Positions 1 to 9,065 of a stretch of DNA of 59,110 nucleotides are shown piece after piece. The DNA is from Methylophaga sp. Lineage in GTDB: Bacteria; Pseudomonadota; Gammaproteobacteria; Nitrosococcales; Methylophagaceae. The notes beneath the pieces are model-generated. The model was not told the origin of the DNA. It searched no databases and was given only the letters and a program-made list of their open reading frames with translations. The stretch lies in NCBI RefSeq assembly GCF_030651745.1, contig NZ_JAUSCC010000147.1, positions 1 to 59,110 of the forward strand, in the 5' to 3' direction. The position numbers and the translations under genes are program-made. Every line of letters begins with the position of its first letter. Position 1 is the stretch's first letter.

Positions 1-60
1 AGGCCCGGAAGGGAGCAGCGCAGCCATCGGACTCGGGCGCCGAGATTGGGCTGGTTTGGG
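1..60 (+). ncRNA. ffs: 4.5S signal recognition particle RNA, 3' part
   Basis: The first bases carry the conserved SRP RNA apical motif (GGCCCGGAAGGGAGCAGC, positions 2-19), followed by a G-rich 3' strand. The RNA binds Ffh and targets signal-sequence proteins to the membrane. The 5' half lies before the window. The position directly upstream of dnaX is the usual one in gammaproteobacteria. The exact 3' end is not visible; 55-70 is likely. Confidence 0.85.
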
Positions 61-100
61 TCACCACCCTTATGACCACATTGGGTATCTGACAAGCTAC

Positions 101-1888
101 ATGAGTTATCTGGTACTGGCCCGCAAGTGGCGCCCCAAAAAGTTTGCCGAAGTTGTCGGCCAGCAGCATGTATTACGCGCGCTGATCAACGGTCTTGATC
201 AAAACCGTCTGCATCATGCGTTTTTGTTTGCTGGAACTCGTGGGGTGGGCAAAACAACTTTAGCAAGGATCTTTGCTAAATCTCTCAACTGCGAACAAGG
301 CATCAGCTCGACTCCATGCGGTGTATGTAATAGCTGCGTTGAAGTTGACAATGGTCGTTTTGTTGATTTGATTGAAGTTGATGCGGCCTCACGTACTAAA
401 GTCGATGATACCCGTGAGCTGCTGGATAATGTTCAATATGCTCCCAGCCGTGGACGCTACAAAGTCTATCTGATTGACGAAGTGCATATGCTGTCTACCA
501 GCAGTTTTAATGCTTTGTTAAAAACGCTGGAAGAACCTCCTCCCCACGTTAAATTCCTGTTTGCGACAACTGACCCTCAGAAATTGCCGGTCACTATTTT
601 ATCACGCTGTCTGCAATTCAATCTGCGTCGGCTGGATATCAAACAAATCGCCGATCATCTGGCGTTTATTCTGCAACAGGAAAACATAGAGTTTGAAACC
701 GAGGCATTAAACCAGATTGCCTTTGCTGCCGATGGCAGTATGCGGGATGCACTGAGTTTACTGGATCAGGCAATTGCTTTTGCCGGTGGCAAAGTCACCT
801 CAGAAATTGTCAGTCAGATGCTGGGCAGTGTTTCACAACAGCAACTGATTCAATTACTCGAAGCCTTTGCTGCCAAAGATGCCAAAGCACTGCTGGCGCA
901 TACTGACGAACTGGCTTCTTTAGGGCGTGATTTTGTCGTGGTGCTGGATGGTTTAATGACCAGCCTGCAGCGTATTGCAACAATCCAATTGATTGACGAC
1001 ACAGAGACTCTCGATCAGCAAGATGATGCGGCTTTACAAAATTTTGCCACTGTTTTCAGTGCTGAAACTGTACAACTGCTTTATCAAATAGCGTTGCATG
1101 GCAAGCGTGATATGCCTTATGCAGCTGATCCGCGCAGTGGTTTTGAAATGACCTTGTTACGCATGTTGAGTTTTCAGCCTCAAGCAGTCAATATCCATGC
1201 GGGACAGCCCCCCGTAAAAAAGTCGCAAGTTCACTCTGAGCCAGTGCCTGCCGCGGCACCGGAAACCCCATATATTGAAACGGCTGAGATGTCTTCTTCC
1301 ACGACTGAAGAGACCCCTCCTTCCCCCTTTGAATCGACATCAGCATCCAAGCCTGAAGCTGAAACAAATACGGTAACACTTGAAATCAATGAACCGTCTT
1401 TAGAACATCAAACAGATTTCATTGCCGGAAAAGAGGCTCAGCAGACCCTGGCTTCAGAAGTTCAGCAACCGGAATCAGGCGATTCGCATCCGCTGATTAG
1501 TCTAACCACAGCTAACTGGACCACATTGATTGCACAGTTAAAACTTTCTGCTTTCGCCAGACAGCTCGCTGATCACTGTGCATTTATTCGCACCGATAAC
1601 AATAAAATTTACCTTTCCGTTGCCCCCGAATTACAACATCTAGCCAATGAAAAATCTGTCGGAAAATTGCAAATAGCCGTCAGTAAACAACTCGATTTCG
1701 ACGTCTCATTAGTATTTACTGAAGCAACAGATGGAGATAATGTACCGACATTGGCCGCTGAACGTGCGCAGCAAGCCGCTGAAATTCAACAACAAGCAGT
1801 GGATGCGATTCACAATGATCCCGTCGTGGAACAGATCAAAAACGCATTTAATGCCCGTATAATCGATACATCAATTAAACCCCTATAA
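101..1888 (+). CDS. dnaX: DNA polymerase III subunits tau and gamma (DnaX)
   Basis: ATPase core of the clamp loader in the replicative polymerase, 595 residues from the ATG at 101. An in-frame ATG at 56 would add 15 residues overlapping the SRP RNA end, and the family N-terminus MSYLVLARKWRP begins at 101. Visible are Walker A (GTRGVGKTT), the zinc-binding cysteines around residues 64-79, and the DEVHMLS Walker B. Domain III ends near residue 365, then a Ser/Thr/Glu/Pro-rich linker leads to the tau-specific C-terminus that binds DnaB and the alpha subunit. A -1 frameshift heptamer lies at codons 373-374, so a short gamma form is likely. ybaB follows after 18 bases. Confidence 0.97.
   Translation: MSYLVLARKWRPKKFAEVVGQQHVLRALINGLDQNRLHHAFLFAGTRGVGKTTLARIFAKSLNCEQGISSTPCGVCNSCVEVDNGRFVDLIEVDAASRTKVDDTRELLDNVQYAPSRGRYKVYLIDEVHMLSTSSFNALLKTLEEPPPHVKFLFATTDPQKLPVTILSRCLQFNLRRLDIKQIADHLAFILQQENIEFETEALNQIAFAADGSMRDALSLLDQAIAFAGGKVTSEIVSQMLGSVSQQQLIQLLEAFAAKDAKALLAHTDELASLGRDFVVVLDGLMTSLQRIATIQLIDDTETLDQQDDAALQNFATVFSAETVQLLYQIALHGKRDMPYAADPRSGFEMTLLRMLSFQPQAVNIHAGQPPVKKSQVHSEPVPAAAPETPYIETAEMSSSTTEETPPSPFESTSASKPEAETNTVTLEINEPSLEHQTDFIAGKEAQQTLASEVQQPESGDSHPLISLTTANWTTLIAQLKLSAFARQLADHCAFIRTDNNKIYLSVAPELQHLANEKSVGKLQIAVSKQLDFDVSLVFTEATDGDNVPTLAAERAQQAAEIQQQAVDAIHNDPVVEQIKNAFNARIIDTSIKPL
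1216..1262 (+). promoter_or_regulatory. programmed -1 ribosomal frameshift site in dnaX
   Basis: The heptamer A AAA AAG (1216-1222) is in the zero frame of dnaX, identical to the E. coli dnaX slippery sequence. After a -1 slip five codons (V A S S L) precede a TGA at 1237-1239, giving a predicted 379-residue gamma protein that ends just after the clamp-loader domains. An imperfect stem (1241-1248 with 1255-1262, one A-C mismatch, loop TGCCGC) lies 18 bases downstream, farther than in E. coli, so its role as stimulator is uncertain. Confidence 0.75.
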
Positions 1889-1906
1889 CTTTAAAGAGGA
1901 TCTACT

Positions 1907-2215
1907 ATGAAAGGTGGATTAGGTAATCTGATGAAACAGGCCCAGCAAATGCAGGCCAATATGCAAAAAGCCCAGGAAGAACTGGCCAAGGTTGAAGTGA
2001 CCGGTCAGGCTGGTGGTGGCATGGTGCAAATCACCATGACCGGCAAACATGACGTAAAACGTGTGAGCATCGAAGACAGCCTGTTCCAGGATGATAAAGA
2101 CATGCTTGAAGATCTGATCGCTGCTGCCGTTAATGACGCTGTGAGACAGGTTGAGAAAACCACTCAGGAACGTATGGCCGGTATGATGCCACCCGGCATG
2201 AAAATGCCTTTCTAG
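1907..2215 (+). CDS. ybaB: nucleoid-associated protein, YbaB/EbfC family
   Basis: A 102-residue protein matching the usual family length. It is a small dimeric DNA-binding protein; the family forms a tweezer-like homodimer. An N-terminal Met/Gln/Lys-rich helix ([20 protein letters not shown]) is followed by the conserved [17 protein letters not shown] strand and a Met/Pro-rich tail (MPPGMKMPF). The start has a good Shine-Dalgarno (AAAGAGGATC). It sits between dnaX and recR, the classical arrangement, and is probably cotranscribed with both. Confidence 0.95.
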   Translation: MKGGLGNLMKQAQQMQANMQKAQEELAKVEVTGQAGGGMVQITMTGKHDVKRVSIEDSLFQDDKDMLEDLIAAAVNDAVRQVEKTTQERMAGMMPPGMKMPF

Positions 2216-2223
2216 CATAAAAT

Positions 2224-2823
2224 ATGGCAACTCTCGGACCCAGTATTGATCAATTGATTCAGGCTCTGCGCTGTTTACCCGGCGTGGGCCCGAAATCCGC
2301 TCAGCGAATGACATTTCATTTACTGGAACGGGATCGCAGCGGTGGCGAGCATCTGGCTGAGATGCTGAGCAAAGCATTGGCTAATGTAAAACATTGCCAA
2401 CGTTGCCGTATATTAAGCGAAACAGATATCTGTAGTCGCTGCAGTGATACTACCCGTCGTGAAGATCAACTGTGTATTGTGGAGATGCCTAGCGATGTTA
2501 TTGCCATCGAACAGGCAACGCATTATAAAGGCCAATATTTTGTCCTGACAGGTCATTTATCACCTTTGGACGGTATTGGCCCTGAAGCGCTAGGCATACC
2601 CGCTCTGATTGAACGGTTCGAACAAAAAACCGTGACCGAAGTTATTCTGGCGACCAATCCTACGGTTGAAGGACAGGCTACAGCGCATTACATCAGCGAA
2701 TTGGCTCGGGCAAGAGACATTTATGTGACGCGTTTGGCACATGGTATTCCACTGGGGGGTGAACTTGAGTATGTTGACAGTGGTACACTTTCTCATGCAT
2801 TTTCTGGACGAGAAACCTATTAA
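2224..2823 (+). CDS. recR: recombination mediator RecR
   Basis: 199 residues, the standard length. RecR works with RecF/RecO to load RecA on SSB-coated single-stranded DNA at gaps. Visible are the N-terminal helix-hairpin-helix ([12 protein letters not shown]), the C4 zinc finger (CQRC..CSRC near residues 57-72), a Toprim domain starting at CIVEMPSDV, and the C-terminal Walker-like [11 protein letters not shown]. It follows ybaB by 8 bases and closes the dnaX-ybaB-recR operon. Confidence 0.97.
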   Translation: MATLGPSIDQLIQALRCLPGVGPKSAQRMTFHLLERDRSGGEHLAEMLSKALANVKHCQRCRILSETDICSRCSDTTRREDQLCIVEMPSDVIAIEQATHYKGQYFVLTGHLSPLDGIGPEALGIPALIERFEQKTVTEVILATNPTVEGQATAHYISELARARDIYVTRLAHGIPLGGELEYVDSGTLSHAFSGRETY

Positions 2824-2854
2824 TCGAAACTGATTTTTTAAAGAGCGGATTTAC

Positions 2855-4033
2855 ATGACGGAAATCTACACGGCATACGACGCACTAAAACACTTTAACG
2901 GTCTCATTCACCGCCAGCCGTTGTTTATTTCCAAAAAGCTTGATGTAGATAGCTATCATCTGACCTTTCTAGATATCAATGGTAATTCTCTGGATGAAGA
3001 TGCGCCGGTTCCTGAATTCCTCTCGCAGCTCTCGGATATTCTGCAAGCAATCAATCATAATCAAAAAACCTTATTAACTATTCCGGCATCCTGGCAACAA
3101 GCACTTTTTGAGTATTCAATGCCAGGTATTGATTTGATCATTGAAGCAAATGAAAAGTCATTAGCTAAACCGCCGTCCACACATGTCAGTTATGCCGTAA
3201 ACGCAAAATCTGCAAATGGTCAAAGCCAGACCTTATTGATTGATTTAGATGTTTTTTCTGCAGACGAGTTATCCGCAAACTTACCTAAATGGCGTCAAAA
3301 GCATGCGGTTTTATGTGCATTAAATGTTAATGCAGCCAAGCAATTCAGCTTGTGTCAATTACACAATATCGATTTGTTGCAGGGATTTTTCTATACTCTG
3401 CCGGATACCAGTTTCGACAAAAAAATCGCTCCCGCGGCTCAAACCTTAATGGAACTACTGGTTAAATTACAGGATCCAGAAGTAGAGGTTGATGAGCTGG
3501 CTGAAATCATTAATCAAGATGTTGCCTTAAGCTATAAATTACTGCGTTTGATTAATTCTGCTTTTTTTGGCCTGCCTCGTGAGGTTGGCAGTACTCGGCA
3601 GGCCATTGTGATGCTGGGTCAGAATAAAATAAAAACCTGGGCCAGCCTGCTATGTCTGTCTGGACTCGATAATAAACCAAATGAACTACGCACTACCGCC
3701 ATGATCAGAGGACGGATGTGTGAGCTGTTAGCAAAATATTACAAAGGCCATGCCGATGTGTTTTTTGCTGCTGGTCTGTTTTCTACTCTTGATGCACTGA
3801 TGGATAAACCGCTTGAGGTGTTATTGCAAGACTTGCCGTTAAGTGAAGAATTGCATACTGCATTACTCCATAAAGAGGGTGCAGCAGGCATGGCATTAAA
3901 TCAGGTATTGAATTACGAGCGCGGTAACTGGTCCGCCATTGATTATTCTATTGTAAGTGCCGATGCACTGTTGGCAGCATATCTTGATGCACTTTTCTGG
4001 GCGAAAGAGCTTAACTTACAACTTAATGATTAA
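2855..4033 (+). CDS. EAL-like/HDOD signalling protein (YuxH-like)
   Basis: 392 residues. The N-terminal ~190 residues resemble a degenerate EAL domain; the ending GFFYTLPD matches the EAL C-terminus, but the EAL and DDFGxG catalytic motifs are missing, so c-di-GMP hydrolysis is unlikely. The C-terminal half is an HDOD domain (QDPEVEVDELAEIINQDVAL, then KLLRLINSAFFGLP), a fold used in signalling without HD phosphohydrolase metal ligands. The partner is unknown. It begins 31 bases after recR and is followed by aat after 3 bases, so these may be cotranscribed. Confidence 0.8.
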   Translation: MTEIYTAYDALKHFNGLIHRQPLFISKKLDVDSYHLTFLDINGNSLDEDAPVPEFLSQLSDILQAINHNQKTLLTIPASWQQALFEYSMPGIDLIIEANEKSLAKPPSTHVSYAVNAKSANGQSQTLLIDLDVFSADELSANLPKWRQKHAVLCALNVNAAKQFSLCQLHNIDLLQGFFYTLPDTSFDKKIAPAAQTLMELLVKLQDPEVEVDELAEIINQDVALSYKLLRLINSAFFGLPREVGSTRQAIVMLGQNKIKTWASLLCLSGLDNKPNELRTTAMIRGRMCELLAKYYKGHADVFFAAGLFSTLDALMDKPLEVLLQDLPLSEELHTALLHKEGAAGMALNQVLNYERGNWSAIDYSIVSADALLAAYLDALFWAKELNLQLND

Positions 4034-4036
4034 ATA

Positions 4037-4762
4037 ATGGCTATCAGCTGGTTAGGTGTATCCGCAGACAGTCCATTCCCAGCAGTTGAACAAGCGACCT
4101 CACATGGCTTATTGGCTGCTGGTGGCGACTTATCTCTTACTCGGTTACTGAATGCATATCGTCAAGGGATCTTCCCTTGGTTTAATGCCTATGATCCGAT
4201 TTTATGGTGGAGCCCAAATCCACGCATGGTCTTTCAAACGGATAATCTGCATATCAGTAAAAGTTTAAAAAAAGCACTAAAACAGAAACCTTTTAACATT
4301 ACATTTGACCAAGATTTCAAAGCCGTAATGCAGGCCTGTGCGGCCCCCAGACAAGCTAAAAAAACTGACGAACAACATGAAACCTGGATCCATAACGAAA
4401 TGATTGCGGCCTATACAGAACTGCATCAGGCTGGTTATGCGCATAGTGTGGAATGCTGGCAGCATGATCAGCTCGTTGGTGGTATTTACGGGGTATCCAT
4501 TGGCAAAATGTTTTTTGGTGAATCCATGTTCAGTTATCAAACAAACGCTTCTAAAATTGCGCTAGTTGCTCTCGCCCAGCAGCTTAGACAGTGGCACTAT
4601 CCGCTGATCGATTGTCAGGTGTATTCTGATCACCTGGCCCGCCTGGGTGCAATGACAATGCCAAGAGAAAGTTTTGTTCCGCAAGTGCAGCAGTTATGCG
4701 CCCTACCTGGCCAGCCCGGCAGTTGGCAAACAATCACATCCCCTTTTGTTTATGAGCCTTGA
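4037..4762 (+). CDS. aat: leucyl/phenylalanyl-tRNA--protein transferase
   Basis: 241 residues. Attaches Leu or Phe to proteins with N-terminal Arg or Lys, marking them for ClpS/ClpAP degradation. The family signature is clear: the opening FP..EQAT..GLLAAGGDL, the block YRQGIFPWF followed by WWSPNPRMV, and the later GGIYGVSIGKMFFGESMFS. Its 3' end overlaps bpt by 11 bases, pairing both N-end-rule transferases in one transcript. Confidence 0.96.
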   Translation: MAISWLGVSADSPFPAVEQATSHGLLAAGGDLSLTRLLNAYRQGIFPWFNAYDPILWWSPNPRMVFQTDNLHISKSLKKALKQKPFNITFDQDFKAVMQACAAPRQAKKTDEQHETWIHNEMIAAYTELHQAGYAHSVECWQHDQLVGGIYGVSIGKMFFGESMFSYQTNASKIALVALAQQLRQWHYPLIDCQVYSDHLARLGAMTMPRESFVPQVQQLCALPGQPGSWQTITSPFVYEP

Positions 4763-5465
4763 TTTTTATCAGGACAGACCGCATGCCTGTTCATATCTTG
4801 AAGACCGGTTAGCGCGAAATATTTATCCCGATCCACTGCGGCCGCTAACAAACGCACTTTACAGTCAACTTATCCAACACGGATTCAGACGCAGCGGAGA
4901 TCACGTATATCGACCATTCTGTCCGGCATGTGACGCCTGTGTGCCAGTCAGAATAGATGTGAATAACTTTCGACCGAACCGCAGTCAAAGACGTTGTCTA
5001 CGTGACAATAATGATGTGTATATAAACATCACTCCAGCCGTTTTTAATGCGGAACACTTTGATCTCTATCAACGCTATCTTGCCCACAGGCATGCAGGAG
5101 GCGGAATGGATAATCCCAGTAAAGAAACCTATTTGCAGTTCCTCACCAGCAGCTGGAGTGATACGGCATTTATTGAATTCAGAACGCGGCAGGGTTTGCT
5201 CGCAGTTGCCATTACCGATTTTGTAACCAATGCAGCCTCAGCGTTTTATACTTTCTTTGATCCTGAGTGTGCTGCAAGAGGATTAGGCACTTTTGCTATA
5301 TTGAAACAGATCGAGTTAGCGCAACAACAAAATCTGCCTTGGCTCTATTTAGGCTATTGGATCGGTGATAGTCCTAAAATGCGTTATAAGAGTCGTTTCT
5401 CCGCTTTACAACAATTTGATGGGCAATGGCACAATTTTGATAAAAAAGCTTTGAATAATCAGTGA
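4752..5465 (+). CDS. bpt: aspartate/glutamate leucyltransferase
   Basis: 237 residues, the Ate1-like bacterial protein transferase that adds Leu to N-terminal Asp or Glu. The ATG at 4752 is chosen because the family starts MSLDFYQD; an upstream in-frame ATG at 4674 lies deep inside aat. Seen are the Cys-rich motif FCPACDACVPVRI, the RSQRR block and the C-terminal LYLGYWIGDSPKMRYKSRF. It overlaps aat by 11 bases (translational coupling) and infA follows 48 bases later. Confidence 0.96.
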   Translation: MSLDFYQDRPHACSYLEDRLARNIYPDPLRPLTNALYSQLIQHGFRRSGDHVYRPFCPACDACVPVRIDVNNFRPNRSQRRCLRDNNDVYINITPAVFNAEHFDLYQRYLAHRHAGGGMDNPSKETYLQFLTSSWSDTAFIEFRTRQGLLAVAITDFVTNAASAFYTFFDPECAARGLGTFAILKQIELAQQQNLPWLYLGYWIGDSPKMRYKSRFSALQQFDGQWHNFDKKALNNQ

Positions 5466-5513
5466 TTTTACGGCAAAATGGATCTTTTAATAGCTTGGTA
5501 ATTTAAGACCTGT

Positions 5514-5732
5514 ATGGCAAAAGAAGATCATATCGAATTCGAAGGCACTGTAATCGACACAATGCCTAATACTACTTTCCGTGTTGAACTGGAAAATGGT
5601 CATGTTGTAACAGCACATATTTCCGGCAAAATGCGTAAAAACTATATCCGCATCCTGACTGGTGACAAAGTAACTGTACAGCTGACACCTTACGACTTAA
5701 GCAAAGGCCGCATCGTTTATCGTGCCCGTTAG
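5514..5732 (+). CDS. infA: translation initiation factor IF-1
   Basis: 72 residues, the exact family length. IF-1 is a single S1/OB-fold domain that occupies the ribosomal A site during initiation. The sequence from [19 protein letters not shown] through [13 protein letters not shown] to [10 protein letters not shown] is near-canonical. It follows bpt and faces dsbB, which is convergent. The neighbourhood aat-bpt-infA is common in gammaproteobacteria. Confidence 0.98.
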   Translation: MAKEDHIEFEGTVIDTMPNTTFRVELENGHVVTAHISGKMRKNYIRILTGDKVTVQLTPYDLSKGRIVYRAR

Positions 5733-5776
5733 TCGCTCAACATAACCTAACATCTGCTTCGTTATTCAATTTCAGT

Positions 5777-6262
5777 TTATTGCTGCCGCCAGACAGCTAA
5801 AATAGCCAAGCCTAACATCCCCATAAAAGTCAGCAGCGTCCATGCAGGAATACTGAGGCTCAGAAACGTCCAAGAAACTTCGGCGCATTCTCCAGATCCC
5901 TTTAACACTAACGACAATGCATCCGTCAGCGGAAAATTTTCCATAATAAAACCCATTCCAGGTCCGCAACTTGGAACTTGATCTACTGGCAGGTTTTGCA
6001 GCCAGACATGCCGTGCTGAAATCGCCCCACCAATTAAAGCCGATAAACTGATCAATCCTGCATAAATTCGGATACCTGTTTTAGCAGGGTTATGTATGGC
6101 CGCGATTAAGAAAAATACTCCGGTAATCATCACAAACACACGTTGCAAAATACATAACGGACATGGCTCCAACTCCATTACATGTTGCATATATAAAGCA
6201 GCCAGAAACAAGCCGAAACAAAATAAGAACCCGCCAAACAAAAGCTTGCGTGCTGTGATCAA
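5777..6262 (-). CDS. dsbB: disulfide bond formation protein B
   Basis: 161 residues, four predicted membrane helices. DsbB reoxidises periplasmic DsbA and passes electrons to ubiquinone. The quinone-proximal pair CPLC (first periplasmic loop, after MELEP) and the second-loop pair C..C (PSCGPGM and SGECAEVSW) are present, as is the conserved RVF after CPLCILQ. Transcribed alone on the minus strand, divergent from the YbeL-like gene. dsbA is not in the window. Confidence 0.95.
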   Translation of the reverse strand: MITARKLLFGGFLFCFGLFLAALYMQHVMELEPCPLCILQRVFVMITGVFFLIAAIHNPAKTGIRIYAGLISLSALIGGAISARHVWLQNLPVDQVPSCGPGMGFIMENFPLTDALSLVLKGSGECAEVSWTFLSLSIPAWTLLTFMGMLGLAILAVWRQQ

Positions 6263-6332
6263 AACGGTTTCCTCCGTTGGATTAATTTGTGCTAAGTTAA
6301 CCTAAAAACCGCATCAGATAAAGGCTTAAGTC

Positions 6333-6845
6333 ATGTCAGATAATAACTTCGAAGAAAAGTTCACCGCCGCCTATGACAAAATGATGGAACGCATCCATCA
6401 CTTTTTTGATGATGCTGAAGCGAATGCTGTTCCAACTCTTAAGCAACGTATCGAACTGGCAAAACTTCGTGCTATTGAATTACGTGAAGTGACTGCAGAA
6501 GAAGCCGACAAGATTGCCTATTACGTTGAACGGGATTTACAGGATGCAGCAGAATATCTTGAAACCACAGGAAAAGAATTTTCCACCTGGTTTAATTTTG
6601 ATTTACAACTAGTTGAAGAACGGCTTTATGAATTATTTGCTTCCGTTGCCGATCGGACTCGGCTTGAACTCGGCCAATTAGCCACGCAAGCACAAATGGC
6701 CTTGCAGTATCACACTGGAGAAATTACCGGCATCGGCACTTTAGTTTGTGATTCCTGCGGCACAGAAATGCACTTTAAAAAAACCGGACGCATTCCACCT
6801 TGCCCGAAATGTCACCATACCGAATTCAAACGTCAGACTAAATAG
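6333..6845 (+). CDS. zinc-ribbon protein, YbeL/DUF1451 family
   Basis: 170 residues. The N-terminal two thirds are charged helices (FEEKFTAAYDKMMERIHHFF), and the C-terminus is a zinc ribbon (CDSCGTEMHFKKTGRIPPCPKC, cysteine pairs about 17 apart). This matches the DUF1451/YbeL family, whose function is unknown to me. The gene has its own short upstream region divergent from dsbB and converges on roxA with 1 base between stop codons. Confidence 0.8.
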   Translation: MSDNNFEEKFTAAYDKMMERIHHFFDDAEANAVPTLKQRIELAKLRAIELREVTAEEADKIAYYVERDLQDAAEYLETTGKEFSTWFNFDLQLVEERLYELFASVADRTRLELGQLATQAQMALQYHTGEITGIGTLVCDSCGTEMHFKKTGRIPPCPKCHHTEFKRQTK

Positions 6846-6846
6846 C

Positions 6847-8025
6847 TCAAATAAAGTCTTCCGGCCAATACCACGCGCCTTCGGCAATCAACTCGCAGCA
6901 GGCCTCCATTAACATTGGAAAGTTGCGGATTGATTGCCAATCTGTTTCATGAATTTGCGCTTTAGTGGTTAACCATGAGAGATGTTCTGCAGCGGCAAGT
7001 TCAACGCGATAGGCTTCTCCGGCTACAAATAAATACGCTGCTACTGAATGTTTGTGCCAGGCAAAACGTAAATACTCATTGCGCTGCAAATACTCACCCG
7101 CCCTGAAGCGTTCATCCAGTTCAACTAATGTGAGTTTATCGGTTACAAATTCTTCGGCCAAATCCTGCAACGTTGATTTGGTTTCGGTAACCAGCCGTCC
7201 GACAGCTAAAGATATCAAATCGTTATTGTCAGTTATGCTGTCGAGCAGTAACGTCTGAAAACGCTGGATTGCAGTGGTATCAATCTCGGTTGCAGAGTGA
7301 ATAACCTTCACATCAGCATCTGCATACAGTTGTTCGGCAATATCCTGCTCCAGCAAAGTATGACTGAATGCATCGAGCAACTGTAACTGCGATGGAGCTC
7401 TAAACCCCACCGAAAACGTCAAACAGGGGTTTAATGCGACACCATGATGGGCAAAGTGTGGTGGTAGATAGAGCATGTCTCCGGGCTGTAACTCCCAATC
7501 CTGATCAGCTGAAAACTGCTGCAATATGCGTAAATCAGTATCATCTCTGAAAACTGCATCAACTAACGGCTTATCACTGATTTGCCAATGTCTGGTCCCC
7601 TGTGCCTGAAGTAAGAACACATCATAGCTATCTGTATGTGGCCCCACCGATCCGCCTTCAGGTGCATAACTGATCATTACATCATCACGGCGCCAGTCTG
7701 CGAGAAAATCAAAGGCTGTGAGCAGGTTTTGCAGAGGCGGATAATGTTTATCCATATCCTGTACCAGCAAAGTCCAATGCGTCTCTGGTAAATCGGCAAA
7801 ATCCTCTTCGTCAAATGGACCATGCCGCAGTTGCCAGGGCTTGTCACCGTATTCCTCAATCAACCGTGATTCGACTTCTGCCTCACCAGCGAACGCCGCA
7901 AGATCATCCGGGCTAAGATCGCTGACAGGCATAGAAAAAGCCTGCCGGATCACTAAAGGTTTTTTTTGCCAGTATTCATCCAGAAACTGCTGCTGGCTGA
8001 GACCGGTATTAAAAAACGCTGTCAT
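6847..8025 (-). CDS. roxA: ribosomal protein uL16 arginine hydroxylase (RoxA/YcfD)
   Basis: 392 residues, a JmjC-type 2-oxoglutarate/Fe(II) oxygenase. Family members hydroxylate an arginine of 50S protein L16. The iron ligands are visible: His130 and Asp132 in GPHTDSYDVF, and the distal His in PPHFAHHG near residue 193. The C-terminal half has the winged-helix/dimerisation region typical of YcfD. It is last of a four-gene minus-strand operon and overlaps the phosphatase stop by 4 bases (ATGA). Confidence 0.92.
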   Translation of the reverse strand: MTAFFNTGLSQQQFLDEYWQKKPLVIRQAFSMPVSDLSPDDLAAFAGEAEVESRLIEEYGDKPWQLRHGPFDEEDFADLPETHWTLLVQDMDKHYPPLQNLLTAFDFLADWRRDDVMISYAPEGGSVGPHTDSYDVFLLQAQGTRHWQISDKPLVDAVFRDDTDLRILQQFSADQDWELQPGDMLYLPPHFAHHGVALNPCLTFSVGFRAPSQLQLLDAFSHTLLEQDIAEQLYADADVKVIHSATEIDTTAIQRFQTLLLDSITDNNDLISLAVGRLVTETKSTLQDLAEEFVTDKLTLVELDERFRAGEYLQRNEYLRFAWHKHSVAAYLFVAGEAYRVELAAAEHLSWLTTKAQIHETDWQSIRNFPMLMEACCELIAEGAWYWPEDFI

Positions 8026-8621
8026 AGCGTCCCCGCATGGAACTGTAACTGGGGATAGAGTCGTGGGCCTTCGTTGTATATCACAACGCGGCTGATAGCC
8101 GCATAAGGCACTTGAATTCGAAACATAGCTTCTAAAGGCATCGCTAATATCTCGGTGAGAATCACACGAATCACGCCAACATGAGCGACCAATAAAATAT
8201 GTTTATCGGTATGGGATTGCACTAGCGTTTGCCAGGCTTGCTGAATACGCTTTTGAAACGCCAAAAGTGGTTCGGCATTCGCGGGAGTATTGTTAATCGG
8301 ATCATCATAGAATGCATAAAATGCTGCTTTATGATGTTGCTCCAATTCACTGGCAGTTTTACCTTCCCAATCACCAAACCCTATTTCAGTAAATTGCTGA
8401 TCCAGTTGCAGTGGAATGGCATGATTATCCGCAAGTTCTTGAGCAAAATCCGCACAGCGACTTAGGGTCGAACTGACAATGTGCTGCCAGGGAGGAAGAT
8501 TCGCAGTAGCAGAGCGCATTTGCTGCCACCCCAGCTCACTTAAAGGGTCATCGAGCTGCCCGCGATAACGCATTCCGCCCTGGGGTTCTCCATGACGCAT
8601 TAAATCGATCAGTAAAGCCAT
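8022..8621 (-). CDS. histidine phosphatase (phosphoglycerate mutase-like)
   Basis: 199 residues. The phosphohistidine motif LMRHGEP is at the N-terminus and the second catalytic His is in LLVAHVGVIRV. The block FTEIGFGDWEGKTASEL resembles alpha-ribazole phosphatases (CobC), but no cobalamin synthesis genes are adjacent, so the substrate remains open. It is the third gene of the qmcA-nfeD-phosphatase-roxA operon, 2 bases after the nfeD-like gene and overlapping roxA by 4. Confidence 0.85.
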   Translation of the reverse strand: MALLIDLMRHGEPQGGMRYRGQLDDPLSELGWQQMRSATANLPPWQHIVSSTLSRCADFAQELADNHAIPLQLDQQFTEIGFGDWEGKTASELEQHHKAAFYAFYDDPINNTPANAEPLLAFQKRIQQAWQTLVQSHTDKHILLVAHVGVIRVILTEILAMPLEAMFRIQVPYAAISRVVIYNEGPRLYPQLQFHAGTL

Positions 8622-8623
8622 CG

Positions 8624-9064
8624 TTAACCAATAATTTCAACTTTAAGAATGACGTTATCCACAGCGATAACTTGAACACGAGTGCCCGTTTGGCAGTCTG
8701 GACCATGCACTTTCCAGGTGGAGTCATCAAGGATCACTTTGCCCTGTCCGTTCACAATCGGGTTGGTCAGCGTAATAATACGGCCGATATGTTGTTCGCC
8801 ACGCCGATTGAGTAATGGTTCATCCGTTGCAATCGGATGTTTGACATAATATCTGCGCCACAGCACGATACTTAACACCGATAACACGGCAAACATCAAC
8901 CATTGAAACTGCCATGGTATGTCTGGAAATAGCAGCAATAACAGACCGGTGATAAATGCCGCGATTCCCAACCACAATGCAAAAAAACTCGGCAAGATAA
9001 TTTCCAGTGTTATCAACACCACCGCCAAAACCCACCAATGCCAGAAATCTACGATAAAGGGCAT
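8624..9064 (-). CDS. NfeD-like membrane protein
   Basis: 146 residues from the ATG at 9064, one base after the qmcA stop; longer readings would run into qmcA. Two or three N-terminal hydrophobic segments (HWWVLAVVLITLEIILPSFF and following) precede a C-terminal OB-fold (about residues 80-145) with G.ARV..PI.NG-like features. NfeD proteins pair with SPFH/stomatin proteins as here, a combination proposed to act in membrane microdomain quality control. Confidence 0.88.
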   Translation of the reverse strand: MPFIVDFWHWWVLAVVLITLEIILPSFFALWLGIAAFITGLLLLLFPDIPWQFQWLMFAVLSVLSIVLWRRYYVKHPIATDEPLLNRRGEQHIGRIITLTNPIVNGQGKVILDDSTWKVHGPDCQTGTRVQVIAVDNVILKVEIIG

Positions 9065-9065
9065 A

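Noticed and set aside
1919..2377. 152-codon minus-strand frame
   Set aside because: Shadow of ybaB/recR; His/Phe-rich translation is a by-product of the antisense codons.
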